Shown: positions 1 through 9,773, counted from the stretch's first letter. The stretch is DNA of 64,000 nucleotides from Lewinellaceae bacterium (GCA_016719605.1 JADJYW010000019.1:142554-206553); one strand, 5' to 3'. Made by a program: numbers and translations. The notes: generated from the sequence alone by a model not told the origin.

Positions 1-58
1 AGATAACCTTAGCGCTTATCACCAAACACTTGCCACCCTCCATCAAAACATAGCCCCG

Positions 59-87
59 CCGTCTGTACGAACTTGTTCGTCTGACGG
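59..87. terminator. Hairpin upstream of dnaE
   Basis: Interrupted inverted repeat: outer arms CCGTC (59-63) and GACGG (83-87), inner arms ACGAAC (67-72) and GTTCGT (75-80). It could terminate a gene lying left of the window or act as an operator for dnaE. No T-run follows, so the terminator reading is weak. Confidence 0.3.
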
Positions 88-111
88 CAGAGTCGGTACA
101 ATTCCAATATC

Positions 112-119
112 TATCTTTG
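112..119 (+). promoter_or_regulatory. TAnnTTTG minus-7 element for dnaE
   Basis: TATCTTTG matches the Bacteroidota sigma minus-7 consensus TAnnTTTG. Transcription would start near 126, which excludes a TTG start at 117 and supports the ATG at 177. No good minus-33 TTG lies at normal spacing. Confidence 0.45.
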
Positions 120-176
120 CCCATACCTCATAAATCCGGCTCGCGGTATTCCCTAAATCGTAATTTTCCCTTCCAC

Positions 177-3100
177 ATGCCACAATTCGCCCACCTCCAC
201 TGCCATACCCAGTACTCCCTGCTCGACGGGGCGGCCTCCATCCCAGCCTTGTTCAAAAAAGCCAAGGACGACGGCATGAAAGCGCTCGCCATTACCGACC
301 ACGGGAATATGTTCGGCGCATTCCAGTTTGTGGCCGAAGCCGCCAAACACGAGGGCGTAAAACCCATCGTCGGCTGCGAATTTTATGTGGTGGCCGACCG
401 GCACCGGCGCACCTTCACCAAGGAAGACCGCGACAAACGCTACCACCAGCTCTTCCTGGCCAAAAACCCGGAAGGCTACAAAAATCTCGTCAAACTCTGC
501 TCCCTCGGCTACATGGAGGGCCTGTACGGCAAATACCCGCGCATTGACAAAGAACTGATTTTGCAATACCACGAGGGCCTCATCGCCACCACCTGCTGCA
601 TCGGGGCCATGGTGCCGCAGGCCATCCTGCGGAAAAGCGAGGAAGAAGCCAAGAAGGAGTTTGAGTGGTGGTACAACATCTTCGGCGAAGACTATTACAT
701 CGAAATCCAGCGCCACTCCATGGAGGAACAGGACCGTGTGAACGAGGTACTGCTCCGCTGGGCTAAGGAGTACAACGTGAAGGTCATCTGTACCAACGAC
801 TCCCACTATGTAGACCAAAAAGACTACAATGCCCACGACATTCTGCTGTGCATTAACACCGGCGAAAAGCAGGCCACTCCGGCTATTCGCGAGTTTGCCG
901 AAGAAGGCACCGTGATGAAAGGCGGTCGTTTCGCTTTCTGGAACGACCAGTTTTACTTCAAAACCCAGGCGGAAATGGGTGCCTTGTTTCACGATGTGCC
1001 TTTCGCGGTGGATAATACGATGGAGATCGTGGACAAATGCGAAACCCTGAAACTGAAACAGGACATCCTGCTGCCCAACTTCGTCATCCCCCTGGAATTC
1101 ACCACCCAGGACGACTACCTGCGCCACATCACCTTCGAAGGCGCCCGCGAACGCTACCGAAACCTCACGTCGGAAATAGAAGAACGGATCAATTTCGAAT
1201 TGCACACCATCAAAACAATGGGTTTTGCCGGCTACTTCCTCATCGTGGCCGACTTCATCAAAGCCGGGCGCGACCTCGGCGTGTTCATCGGGCCGGGCCG
1301 CGGCTCGGCGGCCGGCTCGGCGGTGGCCTACTGCATCGGCATCACCAACATTGACCCCATCAAGTACCAACTGCTGTTCGAGCGCTTCCTCAATCCCGAC
1401 CGCAAGAGCATGCCCGATATTGACACCGACTTCGACGACGAAGGCCGCCAGAAAGTGCTTGACTATGTGGTGCAGAAATACGGCCGCCAGCAGGTCGCCC
1501 AGATCGTGACCTACGGCACCATGGCCGCCAAAATGTCCATCAAGGATGTCTCGCGGGTGCTCGACCTGCCGCTCGATCAGGCCAATGCCCTCGCCAAAAT
1601 CGTGCCCGACAAGCCCGGTATTTCCCTCAAACGTGTGCTTACCGCCCCCATTGACGGCGACGGTTCATTGCGCGACAAGGAGGGCTTGCAGTCGGACGAC
1701 ATCGAAAACGCCAAAAAATTGCGCGAACACCTCGCCGCCACCGATACGCTCGAAGGCCAGGTGTTGCGCGAAGCCCTCGTGCTCGAAGGCTCCGTGCGCA
1801 ACACCGGCATACACGCCGCCGGCATCATCATCGCCCCCAAGGACCTCACGGAAATCATACCCGTGTGCACTTCCAAGGAAACGGACCTGCTGATCACACA
1901 ATACGAGGGCAACACCATCGAAGATGCCGGGGTAATCAAAATGGACTTTTTGGGCCTCAAAACCCTCACGATCATCCGCGATGCTCTGCGCATGATCGAG
2001 CAAAACCACGGCGTCAAAATTGACATTGACACCATTCCGCTCGACGACCGCAAGACCTACGAACTCTACCAGTCCGGCGCCACTAACGGCACCTTCCAGT
2101 TCGAAAGCGCCGGCATGCAGAAGTACCTGCGGGAGCTCAAGCCCGACAAGTTCGACGACCTCATTGCTATGAACGCCCTGTACCGGCCCGGGCCGCTGGA
2201 ATACATCCCCGACTTCATTGCCCGCAAACACGGGCGGCAGGCAGTGTCGTATGATTTGCCGGAAATGGAGGAGTACTTGAGCGATACGTTCGGGATTTGC
2301 GTGTACCAGGAGCAGCTCATGTTGCTTTCGCAAAAAATTGGCGGATTTTCAAAAGGTGATGCCGATGTGTTGCGCAAAGCAATGGGTAAAAAGCAGAAGG
2401 CGGTGCTGGACAAAATGAAAGGGCAGTTTATGGCCGGCGCTATGGCCAAAGGGCACCCTGAGAAAATCCTGGACAAAGTCTGGACCGACTGGGAAGCCTT
2501 CGCCTCTTATGCGTTCAACAAATCGCACTCCACCTGTTATGCCTTTGTGGCCTACCAAACGGCCTACCTCAAGGCGCATTACCCGTCGGAGTACATGGCC
2601 TCCGTGCTCACCCACTCGCAAGGAAACATTGAAAAAACTACCTTCTTCCTCGAAGAATGCAAACGCATGGGCCTCGATGTAAAAGGCCCCGACATCAATG
2701 AATCGGGCGTGAATTTTTCGGTGAACAAACGTGGTGTAATCCGCTACGGCATGGGCGCCGTCAAGGGCGTGGGCGAGGCCGCCGTGGAAGCGCTGATTCA
2801 GGAGCGCAGCCAAAACGGCCCGTTTGTCAATGTCTTCGATTTTATGCGGCGCATCAACTTGCGCACGGTGAACAAAAAAGTCATGGAGTGCCTGGCTTTC
2901 GCCGGCGCCTTCGATGAGATACCGCCATTGTTGGGGCAGGGCGGCGGTGCGCGCGCCACTTTTTTCGCACCCTCCGACAAGTACGAATCCTTCCTCGAAC
3001 ACCTGATCAAATACGGCGCGGCCTATCAGGAAGACAAAGTCATGTCGGTCAATTCCCTCTTCGGCGACCTGTCCGATTCCGTGAGTATCCCCGAACCCGT

Positions 3101-3755
3101 GATTCCCAAAGTAGCCCCCTGGAACCTCCTCACCATGCTCCAGCGCGAGCGCGACGTGATCGGTATTTACCTCAGTGGGCACCCGCTGGACGACTACAAA
3201 TTCGAAGTCGAGAACCTGACCACCTGCACGCTGGAACGCATCGAAAATTTCAAGGGACAAAAAATCCGTATTGCCGGCTTCGTCACCAAGGCCGAACACC
3301 GCATCAGCCAAAAGGGCACGGGATGGGGGCGATTTACCGTCAGCGACTACTCCGGGAACCTCGAAATTGCGCTGTTCAGCAACGACTATGCCCAGTTCAA
3401 ACACTACTTCGAGGAGGGCAACTGCTTGTTTATCACCGGCACCTACCGCCAGCGGTACAACAGCGACGAGTATGAGTTCCGCCCCGAAAAAGTGGAACTG
3501 ATGGAGTCTGTCGGTGGCTCGCAAATTTCGTCTGTTACGCTCCAGATTCCGGTGGAGCTACTCACCACCGAATTGCTCGACCGACTCGACCACGTCTGCA
3601 AAACCCACAAGGGAAAACACGCGCTAAAAATGCGTCTCGTGGATCGTACGAACAAAAACGCCCTGTCCTTTGCCGCCCCCGACCGCAAGGTGAACGCCGA
3701 CTCGGATTTTGCCCTGGAGATGGAAAAGTTGGGCGTGGAGTGTTCGGTGGGATAA
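177..3755 (+). CDS. dnaE: DNA polymerase III subunit alpha
   Basis: Replicative polymerase (C-family) that extends the leading and lagging strands in the DNA polymerase III holoenzyme. The 1192-residue product is the normal length for DnaE1. An N-terminal PHP domain starts with HLHCHTQYSLLDGA. The palm carries GPGRGSAAGS followed by the catalytic acidic motif PDIDTDFDD near residues 412-420. A helix-hairpin-helix region and an OB-fold (about residues 1015-1100) follow. A frame-open TTG at 117 exists, but I chose the ATG at 177 because MPQFAHLHCH is the usual DnaE N-terminus and the minus-7 element at 112-119 overlaps the earlier start. It stands alone, convergent with the next gene. Identification is secure from the catalytic motifs and length. 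Confidence 0.97.
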   Translation: MPQFAHLHCHTQYSLLDGAASIPALFKKAKDDGMKALAITDHGNMFGAFQFVAEAAKHEGVKPIVGCEFYVVADRHRRTFTKEDRDKRYHQLFLAKNPEGYKNLVKLCSLGYMEGLYGKYPRIDKELILQYHEGLIATTCCIGAMVPQAILRKSEEEAKKEFEWWYNIFGEDYYIEIQRHSMEEQDRVNEVLLRWAKEYNVKVICTNDSHYVDQKDYNAHDILLCINTGEKQATPAIREFAEEGTVMKGGRFAFWNDQFYFKTQAEMGALFHDVPFAVDNTMEIVDKCETLKLKQDILLPNFVIPLEFTTQDDYLRHITFEGARERYRNLTSEIEERINFELHTIKTMGFAGYFLIVADFIKAGRDLGVFIGPGRGSAAGSAVAYCIGITNIDPIKYQLLFERFLNPDRKSMPDIDTDFDDEGRQKVLDYVVQKYGRQQVAQIVTYGTMAAKMSIKDVSRVLDLPLDQANALAKIVPDKPGISLKRVLTAPIDGDGSLRDKEGLQSDDIENAKKLREHLAATDTLEGQVLREALVLEGSVRNTGIHAAGIIIAPKDLTEIIPVCTSKETDLLITQYEGNTIEDAGVIKMDFLGLKTLTIIRDALRMIEQNHGVKIDIDTIPLDDRKTYELYQSGATNGTFQFESAGMQKYLRELKPDKFDDLIAMNALYRPGPLEYIPDFIARKHGRQAVSYDLPEMEEYLSDTFGICVYQEQLMLLSQKIGGFSKGDADVLRKAMGKKQKAVLDKMKGQFMAGAMAKGHPEKILDKVWTDWEAFASYAFNKSHSTCYAFVAYQTAYLKAHYPSEYMASVLTHSQGNIEKTTFFLEECKRMGLDVKGPDINESGVNFSVNKRGVIRYGMGAVKGVGEAAVEALIQERSQNGPFVNVFDFMRRINLRTVNKKVMECLAFAGAFDEIPPLLGQGGGARATFFAPSDKYESFLEHLIKYGAAYQEDKVMSVNSLFGDLSDSVSIPEPVIPKVAPWNLLTMLQRERDVIGIYLSGHPLDDYKFEVENLTTCTLERIENFKGQKIRIAGFVTKAEHRISQKGTGWGRFTVSDYSGNLEIALFSNDYAQFKHYFEEGNCLFITGTYRQRYNSDEYEFRPEKVELMESVGGSQISSVTLQIPVELLTTELLDRLDHVCKTHKGKHALKMRLVDRTNKNALSFAAPDRKVNADSDFALEMEKLGVECSVG

Positions 3756-3761
3756 GGATTT

Positions 3762-3780
3762 CCGGCACTTTTAAAGCCGG
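3762..3780. terminator. Short hairpin between convergent genes
   Basis: CCGGC (3762-3766) and GCCGG (3776-3780) flank a 9-nt loop, directly after the dnaE stop and before the convergent esterase stop. It is a weak 5-bp stem, suggested mainly by position. Confidence 0.3.
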
Positions 3781-3802
3781 TACTCAAGCCCCATGCTTTG
3801 TG

Positions 3803-5227
3803 CTACTGGCGGATCATCTTTGTCGTTCGCCAGTTTTGTCCTTCGGCTCGTACGCGTACGACGTAGAAACCCTTGGAAAGGGTGGAGACCGAAATTGCCT
3901 CGCCTGGCTGTACCTGCGCATCATGCTGCAAGGAGCCGTCCACCCCAAGAATTTGTACATGCAATGGTTTGGCTTCATTTGCTGCATCGGTCACCCGAAT
4001 AAACTCCGTGGCCGGGTTGGGATACACCTCAAGGGCGGGCTCATTGTCCGTAGATGCTTCGCCGGCAGAGGTGACCGACCCGGCAAAAAGCCATTGGTAG
4101 GCATCGGCAAATTCACGACGCCAAAACCATTCCGAGTGTTGACCGTCTGCTGGAAGATGAGTAGTCATTTCTGAAGCATCAAAGCCTGCCTGGAGCATCG
4201 CGTTAGTCACTTTTTGTATGTCTTGCGCCACATAAGCCGGCTCCTGGCCGCCTGCGAGGAAATAGACCTTGACGTTGTTGCGCTTGCCTGTTCCGAGGAT
4301 ATGGCTGGCAGGTTGGTTCCCGGCAAACCAGAAAGAGGGCGAAAACACACCTGCCTTGGAGAAGACATGCTGGTACTCCATGAGGCCGTACATGGAGATC
4401 AATCCACCCATACTACTGCCCATGATACCGGTGTTCTCCCGGTCCGGCATGGTGCGATAGTTGGCGTCAACGTATGGCTTCAGCGTATTGACTATAAAAC
4501 TCATATACGCTGCACCTTGGCCGCCACCACCGTAGAGCGGATTTGCCCAGGGCGAGTACTCGTCTATCCGGTAGAGGCCGCCATTATCAATGCCCACCAC
4601 GATACAGCCTTGGTCGCCTTCGGCAAAAAGTTCATCCAGCGATTCATCTACCTCCCATTCACCCGAAAGGCTGGTTGCAGGATCAAACAGGTTTTGTCCG
4701 TCCTGCATGTACAGCACAGGGTGCCTTTTCGAACTGGCGGCGTAGTTGGGCGGCAGGTACATCCATATCCGCCGTGTGCGGTTCAATTGTGGGATGTAGA
4801 AGTTGTTGCTGAGAATAATTACGCTTCCACTGCCCGGATCAGGGCTTGTGACGACCTGGTCTTCCCACGAGAGAATAGCAGTTTCTATGGTTTGAGGAAG
4901 ACCAGTGTAGGTTACGACATGATCGGGTTGAAACCCTCCAGCGGCGTTGCCTTCCACACTCGACCAACTGCCCCGGGTGAATTTAAACCGAACCGGTCCA
5001 ACGGGTGGGTTTAACGTAATGGCATATTTCCCGCCGGGTTGCGCAGTAAGTGTCGTCGTTGCATCACCGGGGTTCCAGTTGTTAAATGTTCCCGCGATAT
5101 GAATGGAGGCGCCGGAAGGTGTATTGGAAGGAACGGAATTGACCACAACGGTCAGCTGAGCTACCAACGCAGCAGGTAGAAGGGCCAAAGCCCACCCAAG
5201 AATACAGGTACGGTACAAGTTTAGCAT
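3803..5227 (-). CDS. Secreted esterase with carbohydrate-binding-like N-terminus and type IX sorting signal
   Basis: A 474-residue secreted hydrolase. Residues 1-23 form a signal peptide ending ALVAQ. Residues about 24-115 resemble an E-set/CBM-like beta-sandwich (IHIAGTFNNWNPGD). Residues about 130-385 are an esterase-D type alpha/beta hydrolase (PF00756) with the nucleophile elbow GSSMGG and a late His in GQHSEWFWRREF. The last ~85 residues are a Por/type IX secretion C-terminal sorting domain: it begins LEVYPNPATEF and ends with a basic RTTKMIRQ tail. It is probably exported through the outer membrane and acts on acylated polysaccharide or a small ester (inference). A minus-7 element at 5250-5257 fits this start. 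The substrate cannot be read from sequence. Confidence 0.85.
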   Translation of the reverse strand: MLNLYRTCILGWALALLPAALVAQLTVVVNSVPSNTPSGASIHIAGTFNNWNPGDATTTLTAQPGGKYAITLNPPVGPVRFKFTRGSWSSVEGNAAGGFQPDHVVTYTGLPQTIETAILSWEDQVVTSPDPGSGSVIILSNNFYIPQLNRTRRIWMYLPPNYAASSKRHPVLYMQDGQNLFDPATSLSGEWEVDESLDELFAEGDQGCIVVGIDNGGLYRIDEYSPWANPLYGGGGQGAAYMSFIVNTLKPYVDANYRTMPDRENTGIMGSSMGGLISMYGLMEYQHVFSKAGVFSPSFWFAGNQPASHILGTGKRNNVKVYFLAGGQEPAYVAQDIQKVTNAMLQAGFDASEMTTHLPADGQHSEWFWRREFADAYQWLFAGSVTSAGEASTDNEPALEVYPNPATEFIRVTDAANEAKPLHVQILGVDGSLQHDAQVQPGEAISVSTLSKGFYVVRVRAEGQNWRTTKMIRQ

Positions 5228-5249
5228 ACGCCAACAATTTTCGTTTTCT

Positions 5250-5257
5250 CAAAAGTA
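5250..5257 (-). promoter_or_regulatory. TAnnTTTG minus-7 element for the esterase
   Basis: Minus-strand TACTTTTG, 23 bases upstream of the ATG at 5227. This gives a very short leader, as is usual in Bacteroidota. Confidence 0.45.
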
Positions 5258-6156
5258 AAGCATGGCGGGAGGCTACTGTTTGATTAAAATTTATCGGTTG
5301 CAGGGATAAAAAACAGTCGGGAAAAAAATGGCCCGATTTTAGTTATCTGCAATGTATTGCTTTTATCACTAATCTTATTGGCTGGTACAGGAATCTCTTT
5401 CCTCCATTTTTGCCGGCCGTAATCTTCAGGTCGCCGGCAATAGTACTCTTCATTCCTCAGGCTTGCGCGACAATTTCGGGATTACCGATCCCAACTCCAC
5501 AATTCCATCATTTTCCTGCGCACAAAAGAGTATGCAACTTTTCATTGAAGCCATACGGGTGCGCTGAAAAAAACTGACAGAGAGGGATAACGGGGGTAGA
5601 GATAAACCGTTTTCACGGTTGCAGTAAAAAAGAGTGGAAAGGGGAAAGATTATGGCAATTCCAGGGGTGAGAAATTTTGCCCGGCATGTTTGTTCGCCAT
5701 TTGCTCTGCTAATGTCAAGCTAACGACGAACATCCCCACGACTTTCGACAAAAGTACCACAACAGACAGCGAACGGCAAAATGAATACCCCGGAATGATA
5801 AGAGATTCATGGACAACTTTAGCATTTGTCCGATATGTGACAGCCGTTTGGTCTTCTTCAGGAGCGCTTCGTTAAAAAATAAAGTGGCTGCATCAATAAA
5901 AAACTAGCCGTTGTACCCCGCAAATAACAGACGAATCCTGAATTTGACCAAAATCGTAATTCATTGATTTTTAATGTCTTTTGTGTTAACGCAATGCAAA
6001 AGCCAAATAATTAAAAAGAAAGTGCGGTCGTTGCCGTCATACATTTGTTGGATTTCGCGTTTAAACTATCGGCGGCCGAAGTTGAGCATGTTTCTAAAAA
6101 AACGAGAATACATCGCAAACAATCATTCGGCAACGCCCAAAACTGAATCAACCGCC
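5258..6156. other. Long AT-richer intergenic region without a credible gene
   Basis: About 900 bases between two divergent genes. Open frames here are short and lack family resemblance or signal peptides. The stretch is visibly more AT-rich than the flanks. It holds the mltA minus-7 element at 6040-6047; I see no tRNA, repeat array or strong hairpin. Confidence 0.5.
6040..6047 (+). promoter_or_regulatory. TAnnTTTG minus-7 element for mltA
   Basis: TACATTTG, with predicted initiation near 6054. It places translation at 6088 or 6157 and excludes upstream starts such as 5974. Confidence 0.4.
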
Positions 6157-7215
6157 ATGTTGAACAAAATATCAATCTTTATCTGTCTGCTGCTTTCCCC
6201 GTTTGTTCTGATGTTGGACTGGGGCACCGCCTCTGTTTCTCCAACCTTAGCTTCCACGGCGAATATCGTGACCGCCGATCTGAGCGCTGAAGCATCAGCA
6301 AGGTTGGCCCTGATGGCTCCGCCGGCACGGGTAAAGCCACTTATTCTCAAGCGCCAGGTACGTTCCTCCGTTTTACACTACACCACACCTGATACGCTCC
6401 CATACTTGCCTTTTGATCCCCCCATGCTGCAGGCGATGTACGAACAGGCCAACTACCTGCGCCGGTCGGATATTAAAGAGTACCCGGTGAAAGGAATCAG
6501 CAAGTCCGAAATGCTGCGCACCGTTGAGTTGCTGCAAGATTGTCAGATGCTGCAACCGGAAGCCTTGCTCGATCGCTTTGATTTTTACAAGGTTAAAACC
6601 GATCTCAAAAAAGACAAGGTGCGTATCACCGGCTACTATACACCGCTGATGGAGGCAAGCCGGGTACGCACCGCCGAATTTTCCGTACCCCTGCTGAGTC
6701 GTCCCGACGATCATATTCCCTCGCCCGCAGCCATCGAATCGGGCGCCCTCAACGGACAAGGTCTCGAACTGGCCTGGGTGCGCACCAAACGTGAGGTAGC
6801 CAATGCCCAACTGCAAGGCTCCTGCTGGGTGGAGTATGCGGACGGCAGTCGTGAACAATTCGGCTTCGGCGGCTCCGTGAAAGGCGCCGGCGGTAAATAT
6901 GTGTTTTTCCAAAAAATGAGCAACGAAGAGGTCATCGGTTCCGGTTACTTCCCGCTTACCGCCGGTTACTCGGTAGCCGTTGACCCGCGTTTTATTCCGA
7001 TCGGCTCGACCCTGCTGGCCGAACTCCCTGACATGGATGCCGCCGGTAACCTCAAAGGGTATACCTATCGCATCCTCTTCGCGCAAGACCGCGGCGGCGC
7101 GATCCTCACCACCAAACGGTTGGATTTGTACAGCGGCATCGGTCAGAAAGGCCTGCAGGAAGCATACAAAATCAATGGATTTGGCCGACTGTGGGTGCTG
7201 TTGCCGAAGCAATAG
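6157..7215 (+). CDS. mltA: Membrane-bound lytic murein transglycosylase A
   Basis: Cleaves the beta-1,4 MurNAc-GlcNAc bond of peptidoglycan with anhydro-sugar formation, in cell-wall turnover. The chosen ATG opens a 352-residue protein whose first ~25 residues are a hydrophobic signal segment (MLNKISIFICLLLSPFVLML). The MltA domain begins around residue 100 (GYYTPLMEASR). The C-terminal 3D domain has the family pattern TAGYSVAVDPRFIPIGS then FAQDRGGAI, supplying the catalytic aspartate, and finishes with RLWVLLPKQ. In-frame starts at 5974 and 6088 would add a basic tail before the signal peptide and are less likely. No lipobox Cys is obvious, so it may be soluble periplasmic rather than a lipoprotein. 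Confidence 0.9.
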   Translation: MLNKISIFICLLLSPFVLMLDWGTASVSPTLASTANIVTADLSAEASARLALMAPPARVKPLILKRQVRSSVLHYTTPDTLPYLPFDPPMLQAMYEQANYLRRSDIKEYPVKGISKSEMLRTVELLQDCQMLQPEALLDRFDFYKVKTDLKKDKVRITGYYTPLMEASRVRTAEFSVPLLSRPDDHIPSPAAIESGALNGQGLELAWVRTKREVANAQLQGSCWVEYADGSREQFGFGGSVKGAGGKYVFFQKMSNEEVIGSGYFPLTAGYSVAVDPRFIPIGSTLLAELPDMDAAGNLKGYTYRILFAQDRGGAILTTKRLDLYSGIGQKGLQEAYKINGFGRLWVLLPKQ

Positions 7216-7264
7216 GCTTCGAGAGTGGCCGCACTCTATCTGGAATCCAGATGCCGCAAAAAAG

Positions 7265-7303
7265 AAGGAGGCTCCCAGCATGTCTGTGAGCCTCCTTACT
7301 TTT
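7265..7303 (+). terminator. Rho-independent-like terminator after mltA
   Basis: Perfect 10-bp arms AAGGAGGCTC (7265-7274) and GAGCCTCCTT (7288-7297), followed by a short T-run. Confidence 0.6.
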
Positions 7304-7367
7304 TGGTGTGCCTCTGCCGTACCCGCCGCGATGCAGACTACTGGGCATCGTTGTTTTTGGCCATCCA

Positions 7368-7398
7368 GACCTTCCAGGTTTGCCAAACCTGGAAGGTC
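7368..7398. repeat. 31-bp perfect palindrome between convergent genes
   Basis: Arms GACCTTCCAGGTTTG (7368-7382) and its exact complement (7384-7398) around a single C. It lies between mltA and the ABC-F gene, which converge, and may terminate the latter. The sequence has the feel of a dispersed genomic palindrome, but copy number cannot be tested here. Confidence 0.6.
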
Positions 7399-7441
7399 TC
7401 CCGTTCCGAAAGTATCCAGTCGTGCGGTCGCGATACCCTTT

Positions 7442-9313
7442 TTACGACAACTCGGACAACTCCAGCCAGCGCATCTCCTTTTCGTCCAGGTCGTTCTGTA
7501 CCTTGCCCAGTTCCGTGGACAGTTTGCCCGCTTCGGCGGCGCCGAGGTCGGCGGCGTTGAACCGTTCCAGAATCTCCTTTTTGCGCCGCTCGAGCGTTGC
7601 CATGTCTTTTTCTAATTTTTTTATTTCGTTGCGCTCCGCGCTGGACATCCGGTTGGCGGTTGCCGGCGGACGCTGGACGGATTCTCCGATGCTGCCTGTG
7701 GCGGTTGTTGCCGCAGGAAGGTTCCCGCTGCGTTTGCCGGCGCGGTACTCAGCGTAAGTGCCGTTGAAATCCTTGATTTTTCCGTTACCCTCGAACACAA
7801 AAAGGTGGTCTACCAGACGATCCATGAAATAGCGGTCGTGCGTGACTACCACGAGACAACCGGGGTAGTCTTCCAGAAAGTCCTCCAGCACCTGTAGCGT
7901 GAGCACGTCCAGATCGTTCGTTGGCTCGTCGAGAATGAGGAAATTGGGGTTTTTCATCAAAACTGTGAGCAGGTAGAGCCGGCGGCGCTCGCCCCCGCTG
8001 AGCTGGCTAACGTACACCTGCTGCTGCGGGCGACTGAACAGAAAACGCTCCAACAATTGCGCGGCACTGAGTTCCTTGCCTTTTTCGAGCGGGATGTAGT
8101 CGGCTATGTCGCGCACGGCATCAATCACCCGCTTGTCTTGCTTGAGTTGGATGCCCTCCTGCCGATAATGCCCGAACTGAATCGTGTCGCCAATAACCAC
8201 CTTGCCCGTGTCGGGCGGCAGCAGGCCGGTGATCATTTGCAGGAAAGTGGATTTGCCGGAGCCGTTCGGCCCCACGATGCCCACGCGCTCGCGGCGTTTG
8301 AATTTGTAGGAAAAATTGTCGAGGATTTTTTTGTCGTCGAACGCCTTGCTGATGTTGTGCAGCTCCACCACCTTGCTGCCCATCCAGTTTTCCTTGATGG
8401 CGATGGTCATTTCGTCCGTCTTCTTTTTCAGCGCATCGTTGGTTTCCTTGCGGTCAAAATAGGCGTCCACACGGGCTTTCGCCTTGGTGGTACGCGCCTG
8501 CGGGCTTCGGCGCACCCAGTCGAGCTCGTTTTTGAGCAGTTTGTTCTGGCGCTCGTAGGTGGTGGATTCCACCTCCTCGCGCATGGCCTTTTTTTCTAAA
8601 TAATCCGAATACGAGCCGGAGTAGCGGCGCAGTTGGCCGCCTTCGAGTTCGATGATGCTGTCGCACACGTTTTCGAGAAAATAGCGGTCGTGCGTGACCA
8701 TGAACAGCGTGATGCCCGGCTGCTGGAGATATTCCTCCAGCCATTCGATCATCTCTACATCCAGGTGGTTGGTTGGCTCGTCGAGGATGAGGAAATCAGG
8801 TTCTTCGAGCAGGATTTTTACCAGAGCGAGGCGCTTTTGCTGGCCGCCGGAGAGGTTTTTTACCTTTTGCTCGAAATTTTCCATGCGGAACCGGAACAGG
8901 GTTTCCTTCACTTTGGCCTCGAACGACCAGGCGTTGAGCTGGTCCATTTCGCCGATGGCGTCTTGCAGGTCGGCTGTGTTTTCGGGATGGGCGAGGGCAT
9001 GTTCGTAGCGTTGAACCACTTGCACGAGTGGGTTGCCGGGGTCGAGCACTGCGCCCAGCACGTCCATTTCGGGGCTGAACTCCGGCTCCTGATCAAGCCA
9101 GCCGATGCGGATGCCCTTGCGCAGAATGATTTTGGCGTTTTCGCCTTCGGAACCTTCGCGCCCGGCAATGACCCGCATGAGGGTCGTTTTGCCCGTGCCG
9201 TTTTTGGCGATGAGGCCGATTTTTTGGCCCTTGTCTATGTGCAGGCTGATGTTGCGAAACAGCACTTTTTCGCCGTAGGACTTGGTGACGTTTTCGAGCG
9301 TAAGGAAATTCAT
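7442..9313 (-). CDS. uup: ABC-F family ATPase (Uup-like)
   Basis: Soluble ABC-F protein of 623 residues acting on ribosomes or, for Uup, on branched DNA and ribosome assembly; no transmembrane segments. Two nucleotide-binding domains are complete: Walker A GLIAKNGTGKTT, signature LSGGQQKR and Walker B LILDEPTNHLD in the first; GIVGPNGSGKST, LSGGERRR and LILDEPTNDLD in the second. A linker of about 75 residues separates them. The C-terminal ~65 residues (LSSAERNEIKKLEKDMATLE onward) form the coiled-coil typical of Uup, which is why I prefer Uup over EttA. The ATG at 9313 begins MNFLTLENVTKSYG, the canonical ABC start. It is convergent with mltA; DUF4286 lies 70 bases upstream in the same direction. 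Confidence 0.88.
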   Translation of the reverse strand: MNFLTLENVTKSYGEKVLFRNISLHIDKGQKIGLIAKNGTGKTTLMRVIAGREGSEGENAKIILRKGIRIGWLDQEPEFSPEMDVLGAVLDPGNPLVQVVQRYEHALAHPENTADLQDAIGEMDQLNAWSFEAKVKETLFRFRMENFEQKVKNLSGGQQKRLALVKILLEEPDFLILDEPTNHLDVEMIEWLEEYLQQPGITLFMVTHDRYFLENVCDSIIELEGGQLRRYSGSYSDYLEKKAMREEVESTTYERQNKLLKNELDWVRRSPQARTTKAKARVDAYFDRKETNDALKKKTDEMTIAIKENWMGSKVVELHNISKAFDDKKILDNFSYKFKRRERVGIVGPNGSGKSTFLQMITGLLPPDTGKVVIGDTIQFGHYRQEGIQLKQDKRVIDAVRDIADYIPLEKGKELSAAQLLERFLFSRPQQQVYVSQLSGGERRRLYLLTVLMKNPNFLILDEPTNDLDVLTLQVLEDFLEDYPGCLVVVTHDRYFMDRLVDHLFVFEGNGKIKDFNGTYAEYRAGKRSGNLPAATTATGSIGESVQRPPATANRMSSAERNEIKKLEKDMATLERRKKEILERFNAADLGAAEAGKLSTELGKVQNDLDEKEMRWLELSELS

Positions 9314-9383
9314 GGCGCAAAGGTCGCAAAATCTCCGCCTTCCCCGTCTGCCAATCGCCCCGCAGTGTCCGGCAATACCCGGA

Positions 9384-9701
9384 TTACGGTTGTCCGTCGC
9401 CCACGACTTCCATTACCGTCCGAAACGCGGCGTACTTGCCTTCGTACCGCTGTTGGTGTTGGCGTTGCAGGTCGGGCGCGAACACGTCCATATAGCGGCG
9501 CAGGTGCTCCATGTCCTCCACGAGGTATTGCATGGAGTAAATTTCGGAGTCTTCGTGCTCGTGGCCGATCATCCGGCTCATGCGCCAGGAGCGGAACATG
9601 CCGGTGGCCATGACATCGGGGATGTGCGTTTCGCGCATCCAGCGCAGCCAGTCCTCGTGTACATCGAGGTCAATCGTTACGGTGACGTTGTAGAGCAGCA
9701 T
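9384..9701 (-). CDS. DUF4286 family protein
   Basis: A small 105-residue protein matching DUF4286, common in Bacteroidota and of unknown function. It begins MLLYNVTVTIDLDVHEDWL; the pattern of aromatic and His residues (HEDWLRWM, SEIYSMQYLV, HLRRYMD) suggests an alpha/beta ferredoxin-like (dimeric barrel) fold. Length equals the family norm. It has no signal peptide. A minus-7 element lies at 9766-9773, and the ABC-F gene follows 70 bases downstream on the same strand, so the two may be co-transcribed. Confidence 0.75.
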   Translation of the reverse strand: MLLYNVTVTIDLDVHEDWLRWMRETHIPDVMATGMFRSWRMSRMIGHEHEDSEIYSMQYLVEDMEHLRRYMDVFAPDLQRQHQQRYEGKYAAFRTVMEVVGDGQP

Positions 9702-9704
9702 TTT

Positions 9705-9745
9705 TTCAGTTTTGAGTTTTGAGTTTGGGGTTTTGAGTTTGGTTA
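9705..9745. repeat. TTTTGAGTTT low-complexity tandem
   Basis: Tandem heptad-like units TTTTGAG, TTTTGAG, TTTGGGG, TTTTGAG immediately upstream of the DUF4286 start, inside its predicted leader. No function assigned. Confidence 0.45.
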
Positions 9746-9765
9746 GGTATGCGTTGTTCGAGCGG

Positions 9766-9773
9766 CAAAAGTA
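9766..9773 (-). promoter_or_regulatory. TAnnTTTG minus-7 element for DUF4286
   Basis: Minus-strand TACTTTTG. The leader to the start at 9701 would carry the TTTTGAG repeats. Confidence 0.4.

Noticed and set aside
153..1370. Long minus-strand open frame opposite dnaE
   Set aside because: Same antisense-shadow explanation; dnaE is certain from motifs.
5258..6156. Small gene or structured RNA in the long gap before mltA
   Set aside because: Only short frames, no conserved motif and no convincing hairpin or riboswitch consensus.
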